Source: a virus
DNA length: 39,011 nt
IMG/VR virus record: IMGVR_UViG_3300037247_001584
Location: 1-39,011 of that record
Direction: 5' to 3' (one strand)
A program made the translations under genes and the position numbers. Under the pieces are notes generated by a model that searched no databases, was not told where the DNA came from, and saw only the letters and a list, made by a program, of their open reading frames with translations. Positions 1 through 7,431 of the stretch are shown here, one piece after another. Numbering within the stretch: the first letter of the stretch is position 1; the number at the start of each line of letters is the position of its first letter.

Positions 1-11
1 GGTACGATGAG
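1..11. repeat. Left terminal direct repeat, putative cohesive end (cos)
   Basis: GGTACGATGAG at the left end is repeated exactly as the last 11 bases (39001-39011). It lies about 100 bases before the small terminase gene, where lambda-like phages carry cos. Filling in a 5' cohesive overhang before sequencing would give exactly such a short direct repeat at both ends. An accidental assembly overlap is the alternative; 11 bases is shorter than usual k-mer overlaps. Confidence 0.55.
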
Positions 12-28
12 TTCAATTCCTCGCTATT

Positions 29-40
29 TTTGTATACAAA
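29..40. repeat. 12-bp perfect palindrome between the genome end and terminase
   Basis: TTTGTATACAAA is a perfect 12-bp palindrome in the roughly 100-bp non-coding stretch between the left end and the small terminase gene. Its position fits a terminase or host-protein binding site (cosB-like) or an operator; the sequence alone does not say which. Confidence 0.4.
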
Positions 41-116
41 CAGTGTCATTTCGTTTCGCTTACAACGGCATATAGTGAATTCTTAACATACTGATTTATA
101 AGGAAATTAATATTTA

Positions 117-1103
117 ATGGCTAAAGGACAGGCTTCTGAAGCGAAATTGGGCAAAACGAAATCACCCGTTAAAGTGGATGTTTCTAAAAAAGTGCCCAAA
201 AAGAAGGCTAACAAATCAAAGAAAAGTAATACGAGTAAAAAGAAGTCAAGTAAAAAGAAGGTCGCCAGGAAGAAAATAGCCAGCAAGAAGACAGTCCCAG
301 AGAAGAAAGTTTTAAAATCTGAGCTGAAGTCTTCTGATCTTGGTATACCTATTAATGTCCAAGGCACGCCCATGCTTGAGATATTGGCCACAGCTCCCAA
401 GATTGCTGGTGTTATCACCCAGCCTCGCCATCGAGAAAGGGAGAACGATTGGGTAGTAGCGGTAGAGGTGGAGGATGCCAGTCGTAAACTTGTTCAATCT
501 ATAATGAGTTTTCCAACTGGTCAGCATGTGGTGGCCATATATATTCCGATAGAAAACGCAACTGACGCGGTTGAGTGGTTTGTTCTTAATGAGGGTATGG
601 ATCTTATGCAGGCGCCCAAGCAGCCGGACTGGGAGAAGCGCGAGGTTTCGGGTAAGTTCCTTGCTTGGTTATTTGATGTGTCAGATCGCCGTATACAGCA
701 GATCAATAAGGAAGGCCATCTCCATAAGATTGCTCGCGGGCGTTATGATTTTCATAAGTCAGTGCAGTTATATTTTAAGCACCTTAAGGACGAGGCCGCT
801 GGCAAGGGCGGCACTCAGCTTGTTGACCGCAAGCTTAAGGGGCTCGATCTCGATAACCAGAACAAGGAAGTTGATCTTAAGAAGAAGACGGAGGAGCTGG
901 TAGACGCGCATGGTGCCAGAAAGGCGGGCATAGAGCTGGGCCTCAAGGTAAATGATTCGCTTGTCCGGTGGGATGGTTTGTACGGCACGCGCCTGGCTAA
1001 GGCAAAAACCAAGCTGTCTGTGGTCTCTATTCTTACAGAAGCGCGGTTACGGTTACAGGGAGAACTGACAAAAGAGGGCAATGGTAATGGAAGCGGTAGT
1101 TGA
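117..1103 (+). CDS. Terminase small subunit with Lys-rich N-terminal tail
   Basis: Probable small terminase (Nu1-like DNA recognition subunit). Residues about 18-75 are a low-complexity run of Lys, Ser and Ala resembling a histone H1 tail, not typical of the family. A winged-helix/HTH-like part follows around residues 175-225 (pattern FDVSDRRIQQINKEGHLHK), then a charged helical segment with KLKGLDLDNQNKEVDLKKK, typical of small terminases, which should mediate oligomerisation and binding of the large subunit. The next gene overlaps its end and encodes a GpA-type large terminase, which supports the call. The start follows an AAGGA at a rather long distance. Late operons often begin here; no convincing sigma70 promoter is visible in bases 1-116. 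Confidence 0.8.
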   Translation: MAKGQASEAKLGKTKSPVKVDVSKKVPKKKANKSKKSNTSKKKSSKKKVARKKIASKKTVPEKKVLKSELKSSDLGIPINVQGTPMLEILATAPKIAGVITQPRHRERENDWVVAVEVEDASRKLVQSIMSFPTGQHVVAIYIPIENATDAVEWFVLNEGMDLMQAPKQPDWEKREVSGKFLAWLFDVSDRRIQQINKEGHLHKIARGRYDFHKSVQLYFKHLKDEAAGKGGTQLVDRKLKGLDLDNQNKEVDLKKKTEELVDAHGARKAGIELGLKVNDSLVRWDGLYGTRLAKAKTKLSVVSILTEARLRLQGELTKEGNGNGSGS

Positions 1104-2970
1104 GCCAATAAAAATACAAAGTGGTTACGAAGTGTTTGCCGAAGGTTTTGCCGAGGGCATACAGCCGATCCCTGATCAGAACATCTGGCAGTGGGCTGAT
1201 GAGCATATATGGCTTGCTGGCGAGGCCGCTGCCGAACCCGGTAAATTCCACTCTTCCAGAACTCCCTATATGCGCGAGGTTATGGAGTGCCTCAGCCCAC
1301 AGTCTATTGTGGATATAGTGGTGGGCATGATGTCAACGCAGATAGCCAAGACGCTCAATGGTCAGATAGCCATGGGATATTATACCCATCGCAGGCCATG
1401 GCCCATGGCTGCATATCTTCCTCGTGATACAGACGCGGCAAACCATTCAAAGTTAAAAATGCAGCCCATGATAAATGCGACCCCGGTGCTTCGCGCGCGC
1501 ATGGTGGACGGGGTTCCACGTTCTGATAATACGGTACATACCAAGCTCTTCCCAGGTGGATTGATAAAGTTCCTTGGTGCCGAGGCCGAGGCCAGCTTCA
1601 GGCATATGTCATATGGTTTTATACACGCGTCCGAGATAACTTCATGGCCCCATGATATCGAGGGCCAGGGAGATCCGACAACACTGCTCCTTAAGCGCAT
1701 GGATACATATACAGGCCATGGCAGCAAGCTCTATCTGGAGAGTTCACCAACACTCCATAAGCTTTGCAGGATAGAGCGCTGGTTCCTCGATTCAGACCAG
1801 AGTTATTATTTTGTACCTTGCCCCCTCTGCGGACATTATCAAACACTCGTGTGGCCACAGATCAAGTACAAGCGTGATGACAATTATAATCTCATACCCA
1901 TTGCTAAAGGCCTCCAAGCAGAACCAATGTATGAGTGTGAGAGTTGCAACCGCCTGTTCGCAGAGGACCACAAAGAAGCTATCATGGCCTACGGTGTGGC
2001 AGAGTGGCGTCCAACAAATCCTGATATCAAACATATACGCGGGTTCCATTTAAACTCGCTCTATTCTCCATTCGTAAGCTGGAACATAATTGTCAAGGAA
2101 TGGATACGCGCCAACAAAGAGAAAGACCGCACCCAGTTGATAGCCTTCACCAACACCCGCCTGGCGGAGACCTGGAAGGAAGACGTTGAGGTACAGGACG
2201 CGGACCGCCTGGCCTCCCATCGCGAGGCATATCCCGCCGAGGTCCCGGCTGGTGTCTGCATGCTCACTGCCTCGGTTGATGTTCAGGGCGACAGGCTTGA
2301 GGTAGAGGTCAAGGGCTGGGGCCCCGGCATGGAGAGCTGGGGCATAGAGCACCGTGTCCTGATTGGCAGCCCCAAGTTCGATGACGTATGGCGCGATCTG
2401 GATGCGTTCATTTTCGATACACGCTTCCAGCACGAGCTGGGCATCAAGATGAAGATAACCGGCACCGGGATTGATACGGGGTATGAGAAGGACATTGTTT
2501 ACGAGTATATCAAGAAGCGCAAGGGCCGCAGGGTGTTCGCGCTTAAGGGACGTGGTGGTGATTATCCCACGCTCAAGGGTCCCAATAAGGATAAGACATA
2601 CGGTATCAATCTCTACTCCGTTGGTACCAATGCCGCCAAGGAGCGCGTGATCGGCTGGCTGAGTATTGATGAACCGGGGCCGGGCTACTGTCATTTTGCT
2701 GATTCATACTCCCTCTCGTTCTTCGACCAGTTCGAGAACTTCTACGTTGTCACAAAAAAGGGTATCAGGGAATTCATAGACAAGGCAGGCAAGCCTGTGG
2801 AGGCGCTTGACCTCTTCGTTTATAACCGTGCTGTGCTTGAGATATTCGATGTGAATCTGGATAAGATATATACGAGTATGCTATTGCAGGTCGATGCCCT
2901 CAAGGAGGGCACGCCCGTACCTACAAACAAGAAGGTTCGCCGGGTGCGTGTCAAGAGGCCAGGAGCATGA
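1087..2970 (+). CDS. Terminase large subunit, lambda GpA family
   Basis: ATP-driven DNA packaging motor and cos-cutting nuclease of the GpA family. The N-terminal ATPase has a degenerate Walker A (STQIAKT, where many members have QxGKT) followed by the family-typical stretch ending NATPVLRARM; the Walker B position reads HASEITSWP, so the usual Asp-Glu is Ser-Glu; SSPT matches motif III. Two Cys pairs (CPLCGH and CESCN) form a zinc-ribbon-like element in mid-protein. The C-terminal RNase H-like nuclease begins with SVDVQGDRLEVEV and continues with TGIDTGY. Length fits lambda gpA (about 640 residues). An ATG at 1081 in the same frame is only 3 bases after the GAGG; the ATG at 1087 has 9-base spacing and is preferred. 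It overlaps the small terminase gene by 17 bases. Confidence 0.93.
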   Translation: MEAVVEPIKIQSGYEVFAEGFAEGIQPIPDQNIWQWADEHIWLAGEAAAEPGKFHSSRTPYMREVMECLSPQSIVDIVVGMMSTQIAKTLNGQIAMGYYTHRRPWPMAAYLPRDTDAANHSKLKMQPMINATPVLRARMVDGVPRSDNTVHTKLFPGGLIKFLGAEAEASFRHMSYGFIHASEITSWPHDIEGQGDPTTLLLKRMDTYTGHGSKLYLESSPTLHKLCRIERWFLDSDQSYYFVPCPLCGHYQTLVWPQIKYKRDDNYNLIPIAKGLQAEPMYECESCNRLFAEDHKEAIMAYGVAEWRPTNPDIKHIRGFHLNSLYSPFVSWNIIVKEWIRANKEKDRTQLIAFTNTRLAETWKEDVEVQDADRLASHREAYPAEVPAGVCMLTASVDVQGDRLEVEVKGWGPGMESWGIEHRVLIGSPKFDDVWRDLDAFIFDTRFQHELGIKMKITGTGIDTGYEKDIVYEYIKKRKGRRVFALKGRGGDYPTLKGPNKDKTYGINLYSVGTNAAKERVIGWLSIDEPGPGYCHFADSYSLSFFDQFENFYVVTKKGIREFIDKAGKPVEALDLFVYNRAVLEIFDVNLDKIYTSMLLQVDALKEGTPVPTNKKVRRVRVKRPGA

Positions 2971-3191
2971 CCATCAGGAATAAGCCAAAGTATATCGAGG
3001 TCACAGTCCAGCGAGCTGCCCAGTTAAAAAAGGTCTCAGTACGGACCATGCAGCGGTGGTGTGATGAACGCAAACTACTGTCTATCCGTAATTATGACCG
3101 TGCACCATATCGTATTTTTCTTCCGGAAGATGAGTACGAAAGTATGAAAAGTGCTCTACGTATTCCATCAGATTCCATCAAATCTCATTAA
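2967..3191 (+). CDS. Small helix-turn-helix protein
   Basis: 74-residue basic protein starting in an ATGA overlap with the large terminase. Residues 9-36 (VTVQRAAQLKKVSVRTMQRW) have the shape of a MerR/excisionase-like HTH, followed by a short wing (APYRIFLPEDEY). It lies between terminase and head-connector genes, so a packaging accessory role or a regulator of late genes are both possible. The C-terminal codons lie in a tandem CCATCAGATT-type repeat, so the last residues (IPSDSIKSH) may be under DNA rather than protein constraint. Confidence 0.7.
   Translation: MTIRNKPKYIEVTVQRAAQLKKVSVRTMQRWCDERKLLSIRNYDRAPYRIFLPEDEYESMKSALRIPSDSIKSH
3165..3180 (+). repeat. CCATCAGAT-type repeat, related to the repeats at 33.7 kb
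   Basis: CCATCAGATTCCATCA occurs here and, with one changed base (A for T), in the tandem repeats near 33720-33746. It lies at the 3' end of the small HTH gene. A shared protein-binding site is a plausible reading. Confidence 0.4.
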
Positions 3192-3192
3192 G

Positions 3193-3216
3193 TACGCCAA
3201 CTACGCCAACTACGAC
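3193..3216 (+). repeat. Short tandem repeat (TACGCCAAC) before the connector gene
   Basis: The 59-base gap between the small HTH gene and the next gene begins with two tandem copies of TACGCCAAC and a partial third (TACGAC). It is followed by a T-run, TTGACA (3228-3233) and TATGAT (3234-3239). The two hexamers abut, so they do not form one promoter; TATGAT alone may serve as a -10. Confidence 0.4.
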
Positions 3217-3250
3217 ATGTTTTTTTCTTGACATATGATAACGTCCCTGC

Positions 3251-3475
3251 ATGGCAGGAATAACTCAAGCTCAGGCAGAGACAGAATTACAGAACGCCCT
3301 TGACACTCTTACCGCAGTCCGTAAGGGTGAATTCCAGGTAAGAGATCGTAAAGTCAAACCACCAACTCTCGAAGAGGCTATGGCTGAAGTTAAGTTCTGG
3401 GATGAGATGGTGCGCAAAAAATCAGCCGAAGGCACACGCACAGGGCGCCGCATGCGGGGAGGTACTCCCACATAA
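3251..3475 (+). CDS. Small head-tail connector, gpW/DUF6148-like
   Basis: 74-residue helical protein. The opening MAGITQAQAETELQNAL, a central strand pair (FQVRDRKVKPPTLEEAM) and a helix ending WDEMVRKK match the DUF6148/gpW-type layout. Such genes commonly lie between terminase and portal, as here, and close the head connector. No Shine-Dalgarno is visible and an in-frame stop lies at 3239-3241, so the ATG at 3251 is the earliest ATG available; it lies in the loop of a perfect inverted repeat CCTGC-ATG-GCAGG. The stop codon overlaps the portal start. Confidence 0.75.
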   Translation: MAGITQAQAETELQNALDTLTAVRKGEFQVRDRKVKPPTLEEAMAEVKFWDEMVRKKSAEGTRTGRRMRGGTPT

Positions 3476-5085
3476 TGCATAAGGTCAAGCGCATAAGGAA
3501 GCCTGAGTTCAATCCAACCATTGTTGACCGTGTGGTTTCATACTTCAATCCAACCAGAGGACGAACCCGCGCTATAGCCCGCATGCAGTTGAGCATGATG
3601 GGCCAGTTCTACACTGGTGCCAGCAAGTCACGCCGCCAGACAAAGGAATGGAACACCAAAGATTCTTCTCCGGACGAGGCAGTCTTATGGGACATGATGT
3701 CCATACGCGACCGTGCCCGCGACCTGATGCGCAACACAGGTTACGCCAGGGGCGCCGTACTGACTCATTCCACGAATACTGTTGGCCCCGGGCTCCGGGT
3801 CAATCCAAATGTAGACGCCGCAGTGCTTGGCCTTAATGATGAGCAGAAGCATGAGCTTGAGACCACCATGCGCCGCGAGTTCAATTTCTTTGCTGACAGC
3901 CTTGAGTCAGACATCAGGCAGACGCTTCCATTCAATTACAGTAATGACCAGGCGCTCATGAACACACTCGTCGCGGGGGACACCATCACCGTCCTCAGTA
4001 ACGTCAAGAAGAAGCACTCACCATACACACTGGCTTATCAGATCATCGAGGCGGACCGCCTGAGTAATCCGAACAATGCCGCTGATACCCTGGAGATAAT
4101 CGCCGGGGTCGAGAAGACAGCCCAGGGCGCTCCTGTCGCGTATCACATCTCGCGCCACCACCCTGGAGATCGTCGCGTGGTCAAGCAGATGAAGTGGGAC
4201 AGGATAGAACGGTTCGGCAAAGAGACAGGGCGCCTGAATGTTATTCACCTGTTCAAGCCCGAACGCCCCGGACAGACACGTGGCATATCATGGCTTGCTC
4301 CGGTCATTGAACCGCTCAAGATGCTCGGCAGATATACGGATGCTGAACTCATGGCGGCTGTCATAGCCGGTATGTTCACCGTGTTTGTCAAAACCGAATC
4401 AGGTGAGGGCCTGGATAATTTTACAGACCTCTCACCCGAGACCGGGTCCAAGTCTACTGACAAGGATATGAAGCTTGGAGACGGTATGGTTGTTGACCTT
4501 CTTCCGGGTGAGGATATCGAGACTGCCAACCCTAGTAGACCTAATACTGCCTTTGAGCCATTCGTCCAGGCCATACTCCGTGAGGTTGGCGTATCGCTTA
4601 ATATCCCGTTTGAGATTCTTGTAAAACACTTCACCGCAAGCTACAGCGCCTCACGAGCCGCGTTGATGGAGGCCTGGAAGTTCTTCATCACCGAGCGTAC
4701 CTGGTTCGCCCGTATGTATTGCCAGCCTGTGTACGAGGCGCTTATGGACGAGGCCGTGGCTATCGGACGGGTCCCGGCACCGGGTTATTTCGCTAATACA
4801 TTTATCCGAGCTGCTTACCTCCGTGCTTCTTGGATAGGCCCACCCAAGGGAATGATAAATGAGAAGGTAGAGACAGAGGCAGCATTAAAGAGAGTTGAGG
4901 GTGGTCTTTCTACATTGAATGAAGAAACAGTCTCGTACACAGGCATTGAATACATGGACAAGCACCCGCAGCGTGTGCGTGAAGTCAAGATGCGTGTTGC
5001 TGACAAACTGGAAGAGCCAGTTGGCACTGGTGCCACAAGCGTTCAGGTAGTAGAGCCTGATGACGATCTGGCAGGGAGGACTTAA
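3475..5085 (+). CDS. Portal protein, lambda GpB family
   Basis: Forms the dodecameric ring at the capsid vertex through which DNA is packaged and to which the tail connector binds. The N-terminal region SIRDRARDLMRNTGYARGAV and the following THSTNTVGPGLRV are hallmarks of lambda-type portals; NDQALMNTLVAGDTITV, ADRLSNPNNA and the clip region DVIHLF-like segment (NVIHLFKPERPGQTRGISWL) follow in the expected order, with the stem/crown helix RYTDAELMAAVIAG next. The 536-residue length is usual for the family. It lies between the small connector and the protease, as in lambda (W, B, C), and is separated from the next gene by two bases. Confidence 0.95.
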   Translation: MHKVKRIRKPEFNPTIVDRVVSYFNPTRGRTRAIARMQLSMMGQFYTGASKSRRQTKEWNTKDSSPDEAVLWDMMSIRDRARDLMRNTGYARGAVLTHSTNTVGPGLRVNPNVDAAVLGLNDEQKHELETTMRREFNFFADSLESDIRQTLPFNYSNDQALMNTLVAGDTITVLSNVKKKHSPYTLAYQIIEADRLSNPNNAADTLEIIAGVEKTAQGAPVAYHISRHHPGDRRVVKQMKWDRIERFGKETGRLNVIHLFKPERPGQTRGISWLAPVIEPLKMLGRYTDAELMAAVIAGMFTVFVKTESGEGLDNFTDLSPETGSKSTDKDMKLGDGMVVDLLPGEDIETANPSRPNTAFEPFVQAILREVGVSLNIPFEILVKHFTASYSASRAALMEAWKFFITERTWFARMYCQPVYEALMDEAVAIGRVPAPGYFANTFIRAAYLRASWIGPPKGMINEKVETEAALKRVEGGLSTLNEETVSYTGIEYMDKHPQRVREVKMRVADKLEEPVGTGATSVQVVEPDDDLAGRT

Positions 5086-5087
5086 GA

Positions 5088-6482
5088 ATGAAAATGACTG
5101 ATATAGTCAACGGTCTCTGGGCCATCACCCCGGACATGCTCAATGAGATACAGAACATCTATGCCCTGCATATGCGTGGTGAGAAGATAGACATACCAAA
5201 GCTTGAGGCTCGCCTGGGCCGTAGCATCAGTAATGACCGCCGCTATATGGAAGTCAGTAATGGCCTGGCCGTCTTATCTCTCCATGGTGTCATTGCCAAG
5301 CGCGCCAACCTGTTCATGGATATCTCGGGCGGAGTCTCCACCCAGATAGCTTCCGAAGAATTTAAGGAGGCCCTTAATGACCCTGAGGTCAAGTCCATCC
5401 TTCTGGATATAGACAGCCCCGGTGGTGCCGTGGACGGCACCTTTGAGTTTGCCGAACTTATCAGGGATTCTCGTGGCATCAAGCCTATAACAGTGTTTAG
5501 TGATGGGAGTATGACATCAGGCGCATTCGCTATCGGTTCCGCAGCGGACAAGATATTCATTTCCGGCGAGACAGCCATAACCGGTTCCATAGGGGTGATC
5601 ACCCGTCATATGGATTACTCAAGATGGCTTGACCGCGAGGGAATTACGGCCACGGAGTTCATAGCCGGTAAATTCAAGAACGTGGGCACAGATATCAAGC
5701 CACTCTCAGATAGTGACAAGGATGTAATTCAGGGTCATATTGATCACATCTATACAGTGTTTGTGAACACTGTGGCAGAGAATAGGAATATATCAGTTGA
5801 TACCCATGAGCTATGGGCTGACGGTCAGATATTCATGGGTTCAAAAGCGATAGAGCTTGGGCTGGTGGACGGTGTTTCCACCCGCGACAAGTTGATTGAG
5901 CAGCTCACAGGCGGTGATCCTGTCAGTTCGCAGAGTAATACAAATACAACAATGGTAGCTGTGGGCGGTGTTCCCGTAGCTCAGGAGGATTCAATGAACA
6001 GAACTGAATTAGAGGCCAAGCATCCTGAACTCTATACGGAGGTTTTCGGGCTTGGTGTAGCAAGCGTGGACGTAGCTGGAATCACAGCAACGGCAACCGC
6101 AGCGGGCGCGGCCACAGAGACCGCCCGCGTAAAGGAAGTCCTTGCCCAGAACATGACTGGTTATGAGAAGGATGTGCTTGCCCTGGCAGTGGACGGCAAG
6201 TCAACAGGTGGTGATGTTGCAATGATGATCACCGGGAAGATGCAGAAGCAGAACGAGACCGCAGCCGCCGCCATCGAGGCTGATGCCGATACTCAGATTG
6301 TGGTACCTGATGCGCAGGCTGGCCCAACAGGTGCGGATGCTCCTGATATCTCAACTATGTCAGTTGAGGATGCCGCAAAGCACCTCTACGAGACAAGGGC
6401 TGAGATCAAGGCCGAGTTCGTGGACCTTGAGTCATTCACAGCCTTATACAAAACTGACCCTTCACAGTTCGTGACGGCGTAG
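5088..6482 (+). CDS. Capsid maturation protease, S49 (gpC/SppA-like), with scaffold C-terminus
   Basis: Head protease that trims scaffold and portal during procapsid maturation. Residues about 58-270 form the S49/ClpP-crotonase fold: LSLHGVI, LDIDSPGGAVDG, then SMTSGAFAIGSAADKI, where Ser144 is the expected nucleophile, and ITGSIGVI. The region after about residue 300 is Ala/Glu-rich and helical, as in scaffolds. A strong internal ribosome binding site and ATG at 5994 lie in the same frame, so the C-terminal part is probably also made separately as a scaffold, as lambda C and Nu3 are. The start is two bases after the portal stop, preceded by GGGAGGACTTAAG. Confidence 0.93.
   Translation: MKMTDIVNGLWAITPDMLNEIQNIYALHMRGEKIDIPKLEARLGRSISNDRRYMEVSNGLAVLSLHGVIAKRANLFMDISGGVSTQIASEEFKEALNDPEVKSILLDIDSPGGAVDGTFEFAELIRDSRGIKPITVFSDGSMTSGAFAIGSAADKIFISGETAITGSIGVITRHMDYSRWLDREGITATEFIAGKFKNVGTDIKPLSDSDKDVIQGHIDHIYTVFVNTVAENRNISVDTHELWADGQIFMGSKAIELGLVDGVSTRDKLIEQLTGGDPVSSQSNTNTTMVAVGGVPVAQEDSMNRTELEAKHPELYTEVFGLGVASVDVAGITATATAAGAATETARVKEVLAQNMTGYEKDVLALAVDGKSTGGDVAMMITGKMQKQNETAAAAIEADADTQIVVPDAQAGPTGADAPDISTMSVEDAAKHLYETRAEIKAEFVDLESFTALYKTDPSQFVTA
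5994..6482 (+). CDS. Nested scaffold protein (Nu3-like), internal start within the protease gene
   Basis: The ATG at 5994 is in frame with the protease gene (302 codons downstream) and is preceded by a perfect AGGAGG (5983-5988) at 5-base spacing, which nothing in the longer protein explains. The product is 162 residues, beginning MNRTELEAKHPELYTEVF, acidic and Ala-rich with a helical C-terminus; this fits a capsid scaffold. Lambda Nu3 is made in the same way inside gene C. Seen: the ribosome binding site, frame and composition. Inferred: separate expression and scaffold role. Confidence 0.75.
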   Translation: MNRTELEAKHPELYTEVFGLGVASVDVAGITATATAAGAATETARVKEVLAQNMTGYEKDVLALAVDGKSTGGDVAMMITGKMQKQNETAAAAIEADADTQIVVPDAQAGPTGADAPDISTMSVEDAAKHLYETRAEIKAEFVDLESFTALYKTDPSQFVTA

Positions 6483-6494
6483 GGAGGACATCAC

Positions 6495-7415
6495 ATGTTT
6501 AGATTTCTTTCAACGAGATTAAAAAGTATGTCCATAACAGGACTGGTTCTTATCGGCCTGTTCTTTGTAATGGGCATCGTGGCAGTGGGCCAGCTCGCAG
6601 GTTGGGAAACAGCGGGTATCGTGGCTCTTCTTCCGGGCGTGCCATTTGTATTCGGCACAACGCTCGCGGCCAATGAACCGAGAAAGTACGGTGTGGGCCT
6701 TTACACAAATATTCTCATCATCGCATCGGACATTGTTTATTCAGGCGCAGCTGTAGGAGATAACGGCGCGGGCTATGGAAGGCCATTAGTCGCGGGTGAT
6801 AAGTTCCTTGGGTTCGCTGACGCCAAGGTTGATAACTCCAGCGGCTCGGCGGGTGATAAGGATATCAGGTGCTTTATGCCGGAATTCATCCAGCTCGCTG
6901 TATCAGGCGCGGTCATTACAGACGTGGGCCAGCCTGTATACGCAAGTGACGACAACACATTCACATTCGTGGCTGTCAGTAACTCTCTCATAGGGCATGT
7001 CTCCCAGTGGGTTTCTTCCGGTGTTGTCATTGTCAAGCCTCTCGCTGAAGCTATTGACGACTTCGGGGCCAGGGAAGAACGCGAGACCAAGAGCGCCAAT
7101 TATACGATGGATGCTGAGGATGTCAGTAAAATCATCTACATTGACACTGATGCCTTTGCTATCACGCTCCCGGCAACTGTCGTTGGCTACAAGTACACCT
7201 TTGTCAATGCCGGTGCATTCGGCGCTGTGGCTATCAATATAAGTCCGGACGCGAACGACAAGATCATGGGCCCTGATATTGGCGGCACGAACAACAAGGA
7301 TCTTATTAACACCAAAACCACAGCCCGTCGTGGTGACTTCGTAACCATTCTTGCAGATGGCGTAGACGGTTGGATGGTTACGGACATTAAAGGAACCTGG
7401 GCCGAAGAAGGCTAA
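6495..7415 (+). CDS. Putative capsid decoration protein with hydrophobic N-terminus
   Basis: The part from about residue 60 to 175 (YGRPLVAGDKFLGFADAKVD to SQWVSSGVVIVKPL) resembles head decoration proteins of the DUF2190 type, which commonly precede gpT-type capsid genes. Residues about 13-57 hold two strongly hydrophobic segments (SITGLVLIGLFFVMGIVAV and AGIVALLPGVPFVFG), unexpected for a soluble capsid protein. The C-terminal 100 residues (NYTMDAEDVSKIIYIDTDAF onward, ending DGWMVTDIKGTW) look like a small beta domain found in other virion surface proteins. The ribosome binding site GGGAGG lies 8 bases before the ATG, so the hydrophobic segment is very probably translated. Role inferred mainly from position. 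Confidence 0.65.
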   Translation: MFRFLSTRLKSMSITGLVLIGLFFVMGIVAVGQLAGWETAGIVALLPGVPFVFGTTLAANEPRKYGVGLYTNILIIASDIVYSGAAVGDNGAGYGRPLVAGDKFLGFADAKVDNSSGSAGDKDIRCFMPEFIQLAVSGAVITDVGQPVYASDDNTFTFVAVSNSLIGHVSQWVSSGVVIVKPLAEAIDDFGAREERETKSANYTMDAEDVSKIIYIDTDAFAITLPATVVGYKYTFVNAGAFGAVAINISPDANDKIMGPDIGGTNNKDLINTKTTARRGDFVTILADGVDGWMVTDIKGTWAEEG

Positions 7416-7431
7416 GGAAGGAGGAAACTAA

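Noticed and set aside
2050-2694. Long open frame on the - strand (214 codons) opposite the large terminase
   Set aside because: It lies fully inside a well-supported terminase gene, shows no family, and arises from the codon bias of the + strand.
3228-3256. TTGACA before the connector gene as a promoter -35
   Set aside because: No -10 at suitable distance: 17 bases downstream lies the start codon region. TATGAT abuts the TTGACA and cannot be its partner.
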